Positions 48,143 through 59,922 of a stretch of 64,000 bases of DNA are shown one piece after another. The notes under the pieces were generated by a model, which was not told the origin of the DNA, searched no databases, and saw only the letters and a program-made list of their open reading frames with translations. The position numbers and the translations under genes were made by a program. Every line of letters begins with the position of its first letter. Position 1 is the stretch's first letter. The DNA lies in NCBI GenBank assembly GCA_029216955.1, contig JANAVB010031417.1:16626033-16690032 (forward strand), in the 5' to 3' direction. This DNA is from Iris pallida. Taxonomy: Eukaryota > Streptophyta > Magnoliopsida > Asparagales > Iridaceae.

Positions 48143-51100
48143 GAAATTTTTGAAATTTTGAATTTTGAATTTTGAAATTTCAATGTTCTAAAATCCAAAT
48201 ACTATCTTAAAACACAAACAAATATCCAAAATACAACTAAGAATAAACAAAATCAAAAAAAAAATCAAAAAAAAAATCAAAAAATTCAAAAAACAAGCCG
48301 CCTAGGGCCCGCCTAGCCCACCGCCTAGGGGGTTTTCGGTGCGGTGGGCGGGCGCCTAGCGCCTAGGCCGATTTTTAGAACACTGATATGTATTCAATCA
48401 TCGTCATCATCACCCAAGCTTTCTCCCATGAATATAGGGTCGGGTATGGAGCACACATTAGTTCCATATAAGAACTATGTTATAGTTCTTATAACCGGTT
48501 ATGACATGACGTCGTCAACCCTCTATGTTGGTGTCAATTTACTAGCTAAGATAGCTTATGAGGATGAGATATCCATGCCAACCTAGATCACCAATTGGCG
48601 GGTAGGTAAACCTATTTTTTGGCTATGCAGTTTAAGCTCATGCAACCAAGGAGAGTATCGTCCATGTTCCTTTGGACTATAAAGAGTCTAGATGACACAA
48701 TTTTCTATAGGGAACCATTCATCTCTATGACACATTAAGCCAAAGAGTGAAAATAAATGACAAAGAGTGAAAATAAATGACATTCTCATATTCATAAATC
48801 AAATCCAATAGAAACTGAGAAAGCATGCCCAAATTTATTGAACTCGTCAGAATATTATCATTTTCTAGAAAGTTTTGACTCCAAATGAATTTCCCAATTT
48901 AGCCTCTCTATTAAAGTAAAAGGTGAACTTAAACATAATCACTTCAATGCCATAGTCAAAGCAAAAGATAATTTATGGTTCAAAGTATGTTGGTGGATAA
49001 AACCGAGATTGAAAAATGACTAAGAAATCAATGTGGCTCTAGACATCTAGTAAACAAGGTAGTGGACCCTATAGCCAGATGAGTAGACAAATAGTGAAAT
49101 AAACAAGTGTAATCGATTACCTGGGCCCTGTGAGAGTGAAAGAATTGCCGCTTCTGCAAAAGTGCACGACTGTAAATAATAAAAGCATCAGTAACCGGAC
49201 ATCCAACTCTAATCAGATTGTAGCTTATGTCGATAAGAGGGTACAAACAGTAATTTAATCAAGAAAGTGACTGCATTTTTATTTTATTTTTGCAGAGTAG
49301 GAACTAAATGTTATTTTAAACGCACAAAAGAAGTACTAAAATACAGATACATACTTTCTAGGATCAGCTCGTTCAAATGATAATTTCCTAGTCTTGGCAA
49401 ATTGTAGCATTGTTGTGGGTGCAAGATTGTTTCCACATAATGGTTGAGCAAACTCATTACTCGTAGAAGCTTGAGCAGCAGGGCAAATTTCTGTATCAGG
49501 ACTAGATGTCAAAAGTTCAGTACATTCTGCAGCATGATGATTCTCAGAACCATAGCTTTCAGATCTATGCCTTGCAGTGCGCACTAATGCTTTAAGAGGC
49601 CTTTCCTCTCCTTTATAAGAGTTTCCATCTGTTGCATATATGATTATTCATCTTACTAAGAGAGATGAATTATGTATGGAAATGTGCAGAAAAATCGTAT
49701 CGGTCAACAAATATGTACCACTCAATCCATTAGGATGCTCAACAACCATAGGATATGTCATGGGCCCAAGTGATGAACCAATGCCAGCATCCTGTAGACA
49801 ACCAACATGGGAGCTCTCCATAGCTGGTTCTGGTGAGTCTACTTCCAAAACATGTGGGTGCACATGATTTACACTTTGAGCAGAACTTTTTAATCTTCTA
49901 TGCCTCCTAAGTTTTGATCTGCCAAAGAGACTTACTTTTCAGTTGAGATATAGAAAATAAAGAGTACAATAAATTGTCAAACAAAAAAATGAAATACCGG
50001 TAGGAAAATGTTTGCAGTCTTGGATCGACTCCATCAGACATAACCTGAGGAAATATTTGGCTTTTAGATTTAGGTAAATGAAAAACATAGGCTCATTTTG
50101 TCTTTGATACAATCTACAAACTTCAAGGTAAAATTCCATGCACATACTTAAAAGCAAAATTTCACTATCTAACTTTTAATGTCAAGAATTTAAGAGAAGG
50201 CTATTATAACTAACATATAAAATTAACGGTAGCAAATTATTATCAAAATATTGCATTATTATTTTCTGCAGTTTTGTAACAAACTTCAGTATCAATATGG
50301 CAGTTTGGTCAAGTTGACTTTGATATGATACAGGTATAAAATGGTAGTAAGCAATCGAGATTATCTTCATGTGAAGTAACATATTTTGCAACCCATCCTT
50401 CCAATAGCGAAGAATGGAATTGGTGAAGCATGAAAAGGGTAGGAGAGATTTGTGGTCCACTTTATTTTCCTTTTAATGTTATAACATAAAATTTCTGTTT
50501 ATTTTCTCCATTTTCAGTATTGACTATTGAAATTCAATTTTCAATACAATAAAATTAATGTGCCTTTTTCACTTCTTTGGCATGAGCTACAGGTGTCAAT
50601 GAGCCTAGCTTTGACCGATAACCTCCTGCTCAGCTTGAGCTTGGACGAGCCTAAAATCTAAAAGCTCAGCTCACAATAATGTTCTCAATCTTGCGTTCCA
50701 AGCTGTAATTTCTAAAGCAAGATGAGTTTGAACTTCAACAAAGTTTAAGCCCAAAAACTATCGATGTCATCACAGAAGCCGATCACATATAAGACTTCCC
50801 GCCAGGGCCGGCCCTGAGCAATTGGGGGCCCGAGGCAAAATTTTTTAAATGGGCCCCATACATAATAATAATAATAAATAAAAAATAAAACAAAAAATTG
50901 TTGTAGTCAAGATTTGAACCAAGAACCTCTTAAATACAAGTCTAGCATTGTAACCACCACACCACAATACTTTTTGTTAAAAAAAGGCACATGATACATA
51001 CTAATCCTATTATAGACAGTTCCATGTTGGTGCCCCCTTTCGTCAGGGGGCCCTGGGCCGTCGCCCGGCCTTCCCTGGGCCTGGGCCGCCCCTGCTTCCC

Positions 51101-51661
51101 GCAGATTTAGGTAAAAACGTAGATTGCATCATCCAGACCCATGTTGTTGCACGAATAGGGATAGGGACACGGATACGAGTATATATATATATATATACTC
51201 TTTCACCACCCAGATCTATGTTGCATGAATAGGGGCACGGATATGGGTACAGGATACGGAAACTTTCAAATTGGTACAAAGGTAGTTACCTACGTTCCAT
51301 GAATACGGACATGATAAAGACGCCATGTTGCCGTGTCCATGAAACATAGCTCCAGACCCTAGTAAGCCATGATACATAACAAACTGAAATAAGTATCACT
51401 AATCATATTAAGTGCTTCAAATATAGTTCTTTTATCCATTATTGTTCGAATAGAGTAGGATTTTTGCCCTTGGAATGTCTCATCGTAAAATGATAAAATT
51501 CAGTCCTAGCTCTTACTAGAAATTTCTGAGGGGAAAAGTAGGCATACATGTTCGGTTATCCTGGAGATCGACCAGGTCACTGTTAGACGAAGAAGTTTAG
51601 TGGTCTATAGCTACCATGTATGATGCTTACGCAGTAATGATGACTAATATAAATATATTTA

Positions 51662-51742
<81 letters not shown>

Positions 51743-53282
51743 AAGATATATTTACTCCCTTTAAAAAAATAGTTTCTCAATATGGTATTAGATGACAGAA
51801 TTTTTAGTAAAATGTATACCTCAGATCTCCCTATATCAGTTCTCACTGAAACTGTTACAGCTTGGTACTCTTCAGTTACCTGCACACATGTCAAGAATAT
51901 TATTCACCATGGTGATCCAGAATAAATGAAAAGATAAAATCAGACTGGAGATCCTGGAAGTTTACCAACCCAATACTCAAAATTGAATAAGTCGTGGGAG
52001 GAGGACAGATGATAACGTAGACCCTATAAACAGAAAATGCAACAACAAAAAATTGTGATATGTCTATATCTAAGAGCGCCAACACAAAAACTAAGTTATG
52101 GGGAGATGGCATAGCTTAATTGTGTAACTCCGCAGGGCAATATTAAGAATATCTTGAAGAACTACCTTAAAGCTTGCACATTGCACCAAGCAAAATGGAC
52201 AGGTGAAATCTTCTGTAACTGTTTTTTAATGACCAAGAAGGTTAGAATCTGAACCGCTAAGAAGAACAAGATACAGGAAATAATAAGAATTATTTTCAAC
52301 GTTTTATACAGAGGACATATAATATAGGAGTTGAGGATAATTATGGGAACGGTGCATGCATACAAACCTTAAAATTTTGATTTCTTCATGGGTAATTAAT
52401 TCATAAAAGTTTAAGATCGTGCACTTAAATGCTCTAATATAATAATCTAAGTTAATTCATTTCACTGCTCAGCATATGTAGTGCTTAATATACTATTATC
52501 CAAACATATTCAACTATTTAGTTAGATAAAATAAAAAGGTTACAGGGAGCAGCAAACTCTAGAAATACTTAATACAGTAACAATGAGAAAAGAGAGTCAG
52601 TTTAACATGTTTCTACTTTCACCTGAGTATTTGATATTGAATTTAACAGAATTAACACAAATTGTGAAGTTGGTAACAAAGGTCAATCTTGTCGATCTAC
52701 TAAGTGGATATCTCCATGGCCTGGTCACCTTTATATGCTTGCTATGATGGAAAAGATGAATACTGGGGTAAGTGATACATGCTATGAAGGAAAAGATGAA
52801 TACTGGGGTAAATGATACATGCTATGATGGAAAAGATGAATACTGGGGTCAGTGATACATGCTAAAGCACCTGGAATAATATGCCCTTAGTGGTGAAATT
52901 TTGAAAAGGGTGCCACCAGTGCCACAAGCCTTCCACTAATGAAAGGTATGGAGAAGGTCAAGATGTACACAGGCTACACAGCCTTGCCCCAATATATGGA
53001 CTATGGAGAGCCTGTTACTGGTGAAATACTGGTCCTACTAAGTTTATGAGAAAGGTCTCCTTCCACAAAGAGAGTCCAAGAACACAGTGAGTTAAACAGC
53101 ATTTTTGCACTAAATATGCTTTATATTGAGAAAGTCGGGTTGAAGAACTAAGTGGAATCTGATAAACAGATGGACAGCTCATGAGAAGGTATGCCAGAGA
53201 ATCTTACTACAAATGCATTGACTATTATATGACGTAAGAATACATGCAAGGGTGATAATCGGATAGGCTCTAAGAACTCCAT

Positions 53283-53340
<58 letters not shown>

Positions 53341-54598
53341 TTGAAGTTTTTGCATAGATGATCCAAAGAACAACACTTTTTCGAATAAGCCAATTTATTT
53401 GGGACCATGTGGATCCATACTTTTTCCTAGAACAAGCCAAGCTATTCGCGAGCAAGCTCTAGTTCGGGTTGTTGAAGAGCTCGTGAGTTGAACTTTTTGA
53501 GCTTAAGAGAACAAGCTCCAGCCTAAGAATAGGCTGTTATCTAAACAAGGCCAAGCCCGAGATTTTAGAGGTATTCAACTCGTGAGCCCACGAGTCGGTT
53601 CGTTTTTTGTTTATATATTTTTTTTTATATATATATTTATATAAAATAAATATCTTACACTGATACGCGTTTCCAATATGAAGTTCATATACACACTTTC
53701 AATTTCATATTAAGCTTATTGAGCTACATTTTCGTTTGGACAAAGCTCGTGCTCATAAACAAGTTCAATTTAGGCTTAAAATTGTTTATAATTGAAGACT
53801 TCAAGTTCATCAAGCTTTCTAATTTAAAAGGGTCGCAACCTGAGCTCGAGCTAGCGAACATTATAGAGAGTCGATCTTGAGCTCAATTTTAAGCTATCTT
53901 AGGCTCGAGCTCTAGCTTTCTTAACAGAGCCCCGTTACTTCCATTCAATCATGTTAATGGCCTTGTCCTTGTTAATACAAACAAAAACCATATCATTCTT
54001 CAAAACTTCAGTTTACGTTCCTTTCGGCCTACCTCTAGTCCTAGCGGCTCCTTCAACTATTATCTTATCCTTACAGGAATCCTTTGGTCTACATTGCATA
54101 TGTCAAACTACCTAAGAAGATTCTCTCATATTGTTCTCAGTTTGTGTCACCTTTAACTAATACACTAATTTATTATCCTATCGTTTAATGTTTTGCAACT
54201 CATCCATATTAGTATTCTCATTTTTGCTACACTATACACACACACACACACACACACAAACTAGCCGTCGTGCACGTGCTTTGCACATATATTTTATGGT
54301 AAATCATTACATAATAAAAAATTAGGGTATGTTATGTTGCATAATAAGTTACTTATAATTATTTGAATAAAACATTTTATATTTTTACCAACTTTCGTTA
54401 TTTGAAGAAAACATTTATATTTACCAACATTTTATATATACACGCAGTTCCTAAGGAGGAACACTTGTTAGCCCATAATATATTCTAATACATTTATTTG
54501 GGATTGGGTACAAGGCACGCAGTTGTTACTATCAACTAGATATTGGCACATGGACTCCCCTTAGGGAATTTCCTACGTTGATCCATTAGGAACCCTTT

Positions 54599-54657
<59 letters not shown>

Positions 54658-57600
54658 TGTTCTAACCATTACTTTGTCAGCATGTAGAGCATGGATTTAA
54701 GAGATAATCACTCAATTTATTTTTCACATAAAATAACCTACCAAGAACTTATATTAATTGTTGAACAAACCAAGATTGCATGTGCAGGAATGACATTTAA
54801 GTCAGAATAGGCAAGATTTATGGAGAAGTACGGAATTTGTGAAAATGTAACCGGTACAATATAATGCTGTGTACTATATTCCAGAGTCCCACGGATAACT
54901 TAATGTTGATATCAATAATAAGCAAAGATTATTACAAATTTGTCTCATTATTCCAGTACATACCGCCATGTACCAGCACAAACAGATTTTCATCGTCTGG
55001 TTGCATAGTTAAAAGTTGACACGGTTTATAGATGCTAGTGATGTAGATTATCGAAACATAGTAGTTATTTTATTTAGGTTTTAGCTTGCCTTATTTTGGC
55101 TATTTTCACTGAAATACTCATGTTTTCCACTTTAATACCCTCAACTTTGTTTTTTCTGTCAAGTACATACCTTTTAACTATTTAAGTTCTTTCAACTTAA
55201 ACCCTCTGCTAGTCTACCGTCCCACTTAACAGTCATGTTCATAGCCCATGTCTATATAGGATATTTTTATCCATAACTCCCGGGGACATTAGCTCTTTTA
55301 AGAAGGGTATTTTAGTTCTTTGTGGCATTTTACGTTAGGGCCAACTTGAAAAAGAGCGACAGTTCAGAGTATTTAAGTGAAAAAAAATAAAGTTGACAGT
55401 ATTAGATTGATAAAAAAAATAGTTTAAGATATTAAAGTGAAAAAAGCATTATGGTTCAGAGTATTTAAGTGAGAATTAGCCCCTTATTTTCCATTCCTAA
55501 CGTTTAATTTGCTGCCAAGTTAAATTGAGTTGATTGGATGATTAAAAGATGACTTAAGAAGGAAAACCTAAGATATATAGGTGTAAAAATAGTGGGGCCA
55601 TTTGACTAAATCTACATTCTGACTTCTGAATAAAGTTTGATATCTTTAACAAATTAATGCTCTATTTGCAGTGTGATTACTAATTATGTCTTTCATTAGT
55701 TGGTTAATGTGAAGGCTAAAATTCAGTAAATATATTTGGGTTCAAGTTTTTCCTTGCTGGAACAAATGCAAGATACTTCTACAATTAGGTATGTTATTGA
55801 GCTTTTTGACATATTCTTCGAGCCTTTTGAAATATATAACTTTAACACTCTAAATAAATGATGAAGTGGAAGAGCTCCTAATAGGGTTTTAAAGTTCCAC
55901 TACCAATGTCATGGTTCTCATTTGTTAGAACTCTTTTCTGGATCTAAAGGGTGTATTCTTCACTTCTTATATATAAGAAAGACGTTTTACTCGGTCCTCG
56001 GTCCCTTCTATGGATAGTTGGATTTTGAGGCATTTTCGCAAATAAGTCATTTTTTACTTTAAGAACCCTTGAGCGGTGTGGTAAATAAGGAGAAATATTC
56101 CGATGCTTCTAAGGAACCTTCACACTTTTTCCTAAAGATTCAGTTCAGAAGAAAAAATGAATCAAACATTGGTCGTGTTTGGTCCATTGCAATGTAATTG
56201 TAATCATAACGAAATGGAGTTTGTAATGTAATAGAGTTACAATTACATAACCATGTTTGGTTGGAACATGTAATCAAATCATATAATGTAATATCACTTA
56301 CATTTAAATGTTTGGTTTACCATGTAATGTAATGGAATAATTATTATTATTTGTATCATTTTGACACATATACCCTTGACATCTATATTTTCTGTTTTGG
56401 CCAACCTTAATATTTTTTAAAAAAAATTAAAAAAATAACATTTAAAATTTTATAAAAACATAACAAATAACAAAATAAAAGAAAATAAATAAATACATAA
56501 TAAAAAACGAAAAAGTAAAAGTAAAAAATGTAAGTTTTGCATTGTAATGTAATTGGGATTACACGAGTTTTTACGATGTAATTGGTTTTAATAGAAAATG
56601 ATATAATGTAATCAAGCTTGTAATGGTCATTATATTACATCCTAATTTGTTGTCTAATCAAACACCTTAATTAGACTTACAAAGCAATGCCAATTATACT
56701 TGAAAACCTAATGCAAAAGTCGTGGAATATGCATATCATAGTTATAAAACCCACGATGGCATATGCTAACAATAACATATATGTACTGTATGTATGCTGT
56801 CATGCTATGAATTAATTTATACTCGACAAACACCAGAAACCTTAGAAACAGCACATTGCCTCAACAACAAGAAATGAGGACAAAGTAATACAAACAAGGA
56901 AAATGAACCACTCAGGGAATAAGGGAGAGTTGGCACCTTCTGTCTTTTGTAGAGTATTGTTGTAATACTTATAGTTGAAGAGTACATTACCAGCTCTCAG
57001 TCTAGACAATTGAAATAAGTGAATGTAAGCAACAAAAGCAACATGGAAGTCATAAATATTAAGAATTAAAAGAAAAATGGTTTGATAATCAAAACTGTGT
57101 AGGACAAAATCGTCCAAATATTCCACTGGATATGTTTCCACTTTCTATAACAAGGAAAGCGAACATAAACTGCAAAAATTCTATGTCATGTTATACTTGT
57201 AAACAAATAATGACAACATTAAGTTATTACGAAAGATGTTTGATAAGGTATCACACGACTAATTATAAGTGTTACCGACAACAACAACATGGCAATATGA
57301 CATGATTATAAGAATGTGCAACTGTTTATGCCAGCACAAAATATTAAGAAACACAGCTAGTCCAAAACTGATTAAACTAATCTGACCAGTATAAAATGAA
57401 TACATGTTCTTTCTTTATCACCGGTTCCAGCAACATAGACCATGTATAAATTATAGATATATAGCTTGACCAAAACCACTTAAGTATATAACATGGGAGT
57501 CATTTCAAAATGAGAACTATTTTCCAAGGTTGTCAAAGGCGCAAAGGGTCCATATCGTCCAAGACATAAGGCGCACTTGACTTAAGACGTGCGTCCGAGC

Positions 57601-59372
57601 GAAGTGAGGCGCAAAAATTAAAAAAAATACATAAAAAAATAGTAATGCAAAAAAAAAACCAAAAAACATATTAAAACCAACAAAAACATGTTAAAACATA
57701 ATCAAGTGAACTAGCAGATCAGCAGTAGCAATAACAGTCAACAAAACTAACAAGGGTTTGTATTCTTCCTACCACGCTTTCAGTAAATTTTAGTTTTTTC
57801 AGTTCAACTGTAACCAACTTCGGCAACCGTGAAAAGGGCTACCTTCCTCCCACTTCTATGAGATAAGAGACATCTCCTTGCCTCAAAGTTACCATAAGGC
57901 ATGCTTTTACTTGGTTGCGCATTGCTGAAAGACGCGCCTTTGGTGCGCCCGAAGAAAAGTGCATCGCCTAATGAGGTGCAAGGCGCAACTGTTGCGCCTT
58001 TCTACGAAGCGTGTCTTTGACTACCATGCTATTTTCGCTCTCATAAAAAGGGGCAAATAAAAGACAATATCAAATTTTTAAGTAGTCAAAAGGACTCATG
58101 CTTCAATTGGAGTAGCATATATAGAAGTTACACATGTGAGGTCTCCAAATTCCCGTTAACCCTCGTACAAACAGAAAGCTATCTTTCATAGTTCAGATTC
58201 AATGGCTCGGTCAGTATTCCCCCCTTGAATATAAATGAAAGACTTACAAAGCAATATACAATAAATGACAGTTTGTAATGACATAGAAAAACCATCTATA
58301 TTGCACTTCTATTCTAGCATGTAGAACTGGTAAGAAAAATCATCTCTTTCACACTGAAATTGACTAATAACTAATCTTTAAATAAAAATTCAGTCTTCAT
58401 TCTTTGGCTTAATGTGTCACCGAGATAAATGTGATTCTCTATAGCAAATTGTATAATCTTATCTTTTCGTCTAGACTCTTTTAGTCTAGGGGAACATGGA
58501 GAATGTTGTTTGGTTTCATGAGCTTAATTTGCAATCCAAAGGTATACCTACCTACCTGCCAACTTGCCACCTAAGTATTATGGCATGGCCCTCTCATGCT
58601 CGTACTAGTACCCTTGGGTAGCAATTTGGCACCAACATAAAGACGTGACGTTAGTCGATGGTCAAACTGTGTCAACCATGTGTAGAGCTTTCTTATGCTC
58701 CATTGTCGACAACATTCTAATGGGAGAATACTTGGATGATGATGAAGATGATATAAGCCTTTCTCCCATTAGGATGGGTTCGACTATGGAGCATAAGTAA
58801 GCTCCATAAAAGATTTGACAAAAAATCTATGTTGGAACCAACTTAGAGGATCATGACATAAAACCTAGATGGCCGCTTTATGCAGTTCAAACGCATGCAA
58901 CCAAGGGGCACCCTCCAAGTTCCCCTAGACGATAAAGAGGCTAGATGAAGAGGCAAGATGATACAATTTTCTCAAGGGAATTGCATTTATCTCTATGACA
59001 CATTAAGTAAAAGATTGAAAAGAAATGACAGATGATTCAATAAAAAAGTAATAACAATAATAATTATATACTCAAAAGTCAAAATAAAAGGTAGCTATTA
59101 AATTCTGGTTACCTAATAATGTGAGGTAACAGTGGAGTAGGAACATCATTGTATGAATAAGAATCATAAGGAGACTTCTCTCTTGCTCCGATCTCTTGGG
59201 CAGAGATACTCACTTTCATTTTGTATGAACTCTTCAATCAAGAAAGCCATCGTTTATCACAAAGCTAATACAGAGTAAGTTGAGTAACCATGAGCAAGTG
59301 CAACAAAATTACCAGTGAATCCATATTAAGAGCACCAAAGGATAGACAGCTGTCTTTGTCTGGAAGACTAGG
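45138..59372 (-). CDS. EMF2: EMBRYONIC FLOWER 2-like Polycomb (PRC2) subunit, 5' exons missing
   Basis: Fourteen minus-strand exons join in frame: 59372-59313, 59231-59113, 57001-56937, 52212-52166, 52023-51970, 51879-51820, 50044-49998, 49918-49719, 49628-49355, 49169-49121, 46010-45927, 45695-45616, 45413-45324, 45261-45138 (TGA). They encode 450 residues of the plant Su(z)12 homologue, a nuclear subunit of the H3K27 methyltransferase complex. Readable: LRAGNVLFNYKYYNNTLQ; C2H2 finger CPFCLVQCASFKGLRYHLSS with SH; TEEYQAVTVSVRTD; and the VEFS box (LQFAKTRKLSFERADPRN, RALLQKRQFFHSHRAQ, MLDDFVDVTKDEK, MHLWNSFVRKQR, WACEAFSRLHGQ). Residue GRSE replaces the usual WRSE. EMF2 rather than VRN2 is favoured by the sequence around the finger. 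About 180 N-terminal residues are expected beyond 59372. The donor at 51970 (TGG|GTTGGT) is weak and chosen by homology. Confidence 0.9.
46260..46299. repeat. (CT)n microsatellite
   Basis: About 40 bp of CT next to the A-tail of the SINE on the minus strand. Confidence 0.95.
46302..46467 (-). mobile_element. tRNA-derived SINE in an EMF2 intron
   Basis: On the minus strand a polymerase III A box (TAGCCTAGTGGC, 46448-46459) and B box (GGATCGAGCCC, 46405-46415) are about 33 bp apart, followed by a short body with a duplicated GCTGGGTGTCTTTG and a tail AAAAAAAGAAAAAAAAA. That is the plan of a plant tRNA-derived SINE. No clear TSD, because the tail meets the CT repeat. Confidence 0.75.
46534..46746. 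repeat. Two (TA)n tracts
   Basis: 46534-46590 and 46694-46746 are (TA)n tracts separated by about 100 bp of unique sequence. Confidence 0.95.
47105..47505. other. Unidentified segment with an open frame in an EMF2 intron
   Basis: A 122-codon plus-strand frame (47137-47505) and a nearly open minus-strand reading (containing RLGTRFMQIAPITSTKGIAL, with stops on either side) overlap in a stretch of higher GC than its surroundings. The minus-strand text looks more protein-like. I do not recognise either. A transposon or captured-gene relic is the likeliest source. Confidence 0.3.
48035..48385. mobile_element. hAT-like MITE, GCCTAGGCG family, in an EMF2 intron
   Basis: Ends CAATGTTCTAAAAAGCG and, inverted, CAGTGTTCTAAAAATCGG; exact 8-bp TSD ATATGTAT at 48027-48034 and 48386-48393. 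Subterminal arms are full of CGCCTAGGCGG and CGCCTAGCG and can fold; the middle is poly-T and (TTTTGAAA)-type sequence. Same family as 63745-63976 and related in composition to 38537-39001. Confidence 0.9.
48394..48790. repeat. Half copy of the large foldback family
   Basis: Shares with 58735-59035, in the same order, CTTTCTCCCAT..., ATGGAGCA, CATGCAACCAAGG, AGTCTAGATGA and TCTATGACACATTAAG. The matching inverted arm is not evident here. AAAGAGTGAAAATAAATGAC is duplicated at its end. Confidence 0.7.
50590..50780. repeat. GAGCT/AAGCT-rich repeat fragment
   Basis: Sequence of the type AGCTTGAGCTTGGACGAGCC, like the longer copy at 53440-53940. Common plant interspersed repeat of uncertain class. 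Confidence 0.5.
50803..51094. mobile_element. hAT-like MITE with a tRNA-like segment
   Basis: Ends CAGGGCCGGCCCTG and, inverted, CAGGGGCGGCCCAGG; exact 8-bp TSD CTTCCCGC at 50795-50802 and 51095-51102. On the minus strand the middle (50962-50905) has GGTGGTTACAATGCTAGA and, about 30 bp on, the B-box-like GGTTCAAATCT, so a tRNA-like or SINE fragment lies inside. Confidence 0.9.
51663..51739. repeat. (CT)n microsatellite
   Basis: About 77 bp of CT, 80 bp 3' (on the gene strand) of the EMF2 exon at 51820-51879. Confidence 0.97.
52740..52862. repeat. 40-bp unit repeated three times
   Basis: TGCTATGATGGAAAAGATGA followed by ATACTGGGGTAAGTGATACA repeats at 40-bp period with single-base differences, in the 4.7-kb EMF2 intron. 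Confidence 0.93.
53289..53337. repeat. (TA)n microsatellite
   Basis: About 49 bp of TA. Confidence 0.95.
53440..53940. repeat. GAGCTCG-rich interspersed repeat
   Basis: Many copies of CAAGCTC, GAGCTCG and AGCTTGAG on both strands in 500 bp, so it can fold back on itself. Similar text at 50590-50780. I cannot assign it to a transposon class. Confidence 0.55.
54601..54654. repeat. (TA)n microsatellite
   Basis: About 54 bp of TA. Confidence 0.95.
55098..55481. mobile_element. Mutator-like MITE with 9-bp TSD
   Basis: Ends GGCTATTTTCACTGAAATAC and, inverted, GGCTAATTCTCACTTAAATA; exact 9-bp TSD CCTTATTTT at 55089-55097 and 55482-55490. Nine-base duplications are typical of Mutator-like elements. 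No transposase; 384 bp. Confidence 0.88.
56165..56680. mobile_element. Probable MITE rich in TGTAATGTAAT
   Basis: The left side GTCGTGTTTGGTCCATTGCA and right side AATCAAACACCTTAATTAG are roughly inverted, and the interior contains many TGTAATGTAAT/ATTACATT words near both ends. The TSD is unclear. Confidence 0.5.
57525..58028. mobile_element. hAT-like MITE with AAGGCGC-rich ends
   Basis: Ends CAAGGTTGTCAAAGGCGC and, inverted, CATGGTAGTCAAAGACACGC; exact 8-bp TSD CTATTTTC at 57517-57524 and 58029-58036. Subterminal parts carry GGCGCA/TGCGCC words. It lies in the EMF2 intron 57002-59112. Confidence 0.9.
58405..59030. mobile_element. Long foldback element in an EMF2 intron
   Basis: Two arms of about 300 bp are inverted copies about a centre near 58740. 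The order CTTAATGTGTCA, TATAGCAAATTGTAT, CCTAGAC-type text, TTATGCTCCATTGTCGA on the left is mirrored on the right by TCGACTATGGAGCATAAG, CCCCTAGACGATAAAG, GATACAATTTTC and TATGACACATTAAG. Divergence is moderate. A half copy is at 48394-48790. Its transcript within the EMF2 pre-mRNA could form a long hairpin. Confidence 0.8.
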
Positions 59373-59922
59373 CTGTGAGACATGTCAAAGTAGCCAAAGT
59401 AAGCATGTCAACATGAGTTTAATGGTTCACGGTAAAAACATATTCAAGCAGATGATATTAATAGAAAAGGAAGTAAAGATAATAATAAAAAGCTTCATGG
59501 CAAACAAGATACTATGCTTAATAAATATACCTGTACTAAAATATAGTATGGCATATTTAATAAACTCTACGAGTGCTATTCGAACTCTCAGGACTATTTA
59601 CCACTTGGAAATTAAATTAAGGCTCCAGGAAAAGGGTATGAAAGTTTAGTAGAACTTAATCATGCCAATGTCGAACAAATATGAGCTCGGATGCTGATAT
59701 GCACACATACATATACGGAACAATTCAAAAAAGTTAGAATTCAGGTAACAAACATCACAATCAAATGGTTGGATTCTTAATAAAAATTACCGAACTATGG
59801 ATCTCCTCAACTCACCTTCTTTTGTGGTTCATATTTTATATTGCTGATTGAAGCATGAGGAAAACACTTTCAATCGACATGCATTTTTCCTTTTAGACTA
59901 CTTATAAGATTTTCGACTATAA

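Noticed and set aside
54238..54300. Possible Helitron end (GTGCACGTGCTTTGCAC near a CA repeat)
   Set aside because: A short hairpin-like string alone; no CTRR terminus with a TC start could be located.
59290..59649. 119-codon plus-strand ORF
   Set aside because: Antisense to an EMF2 exon (59313-59372) that fits frame, splice sites and protein family.
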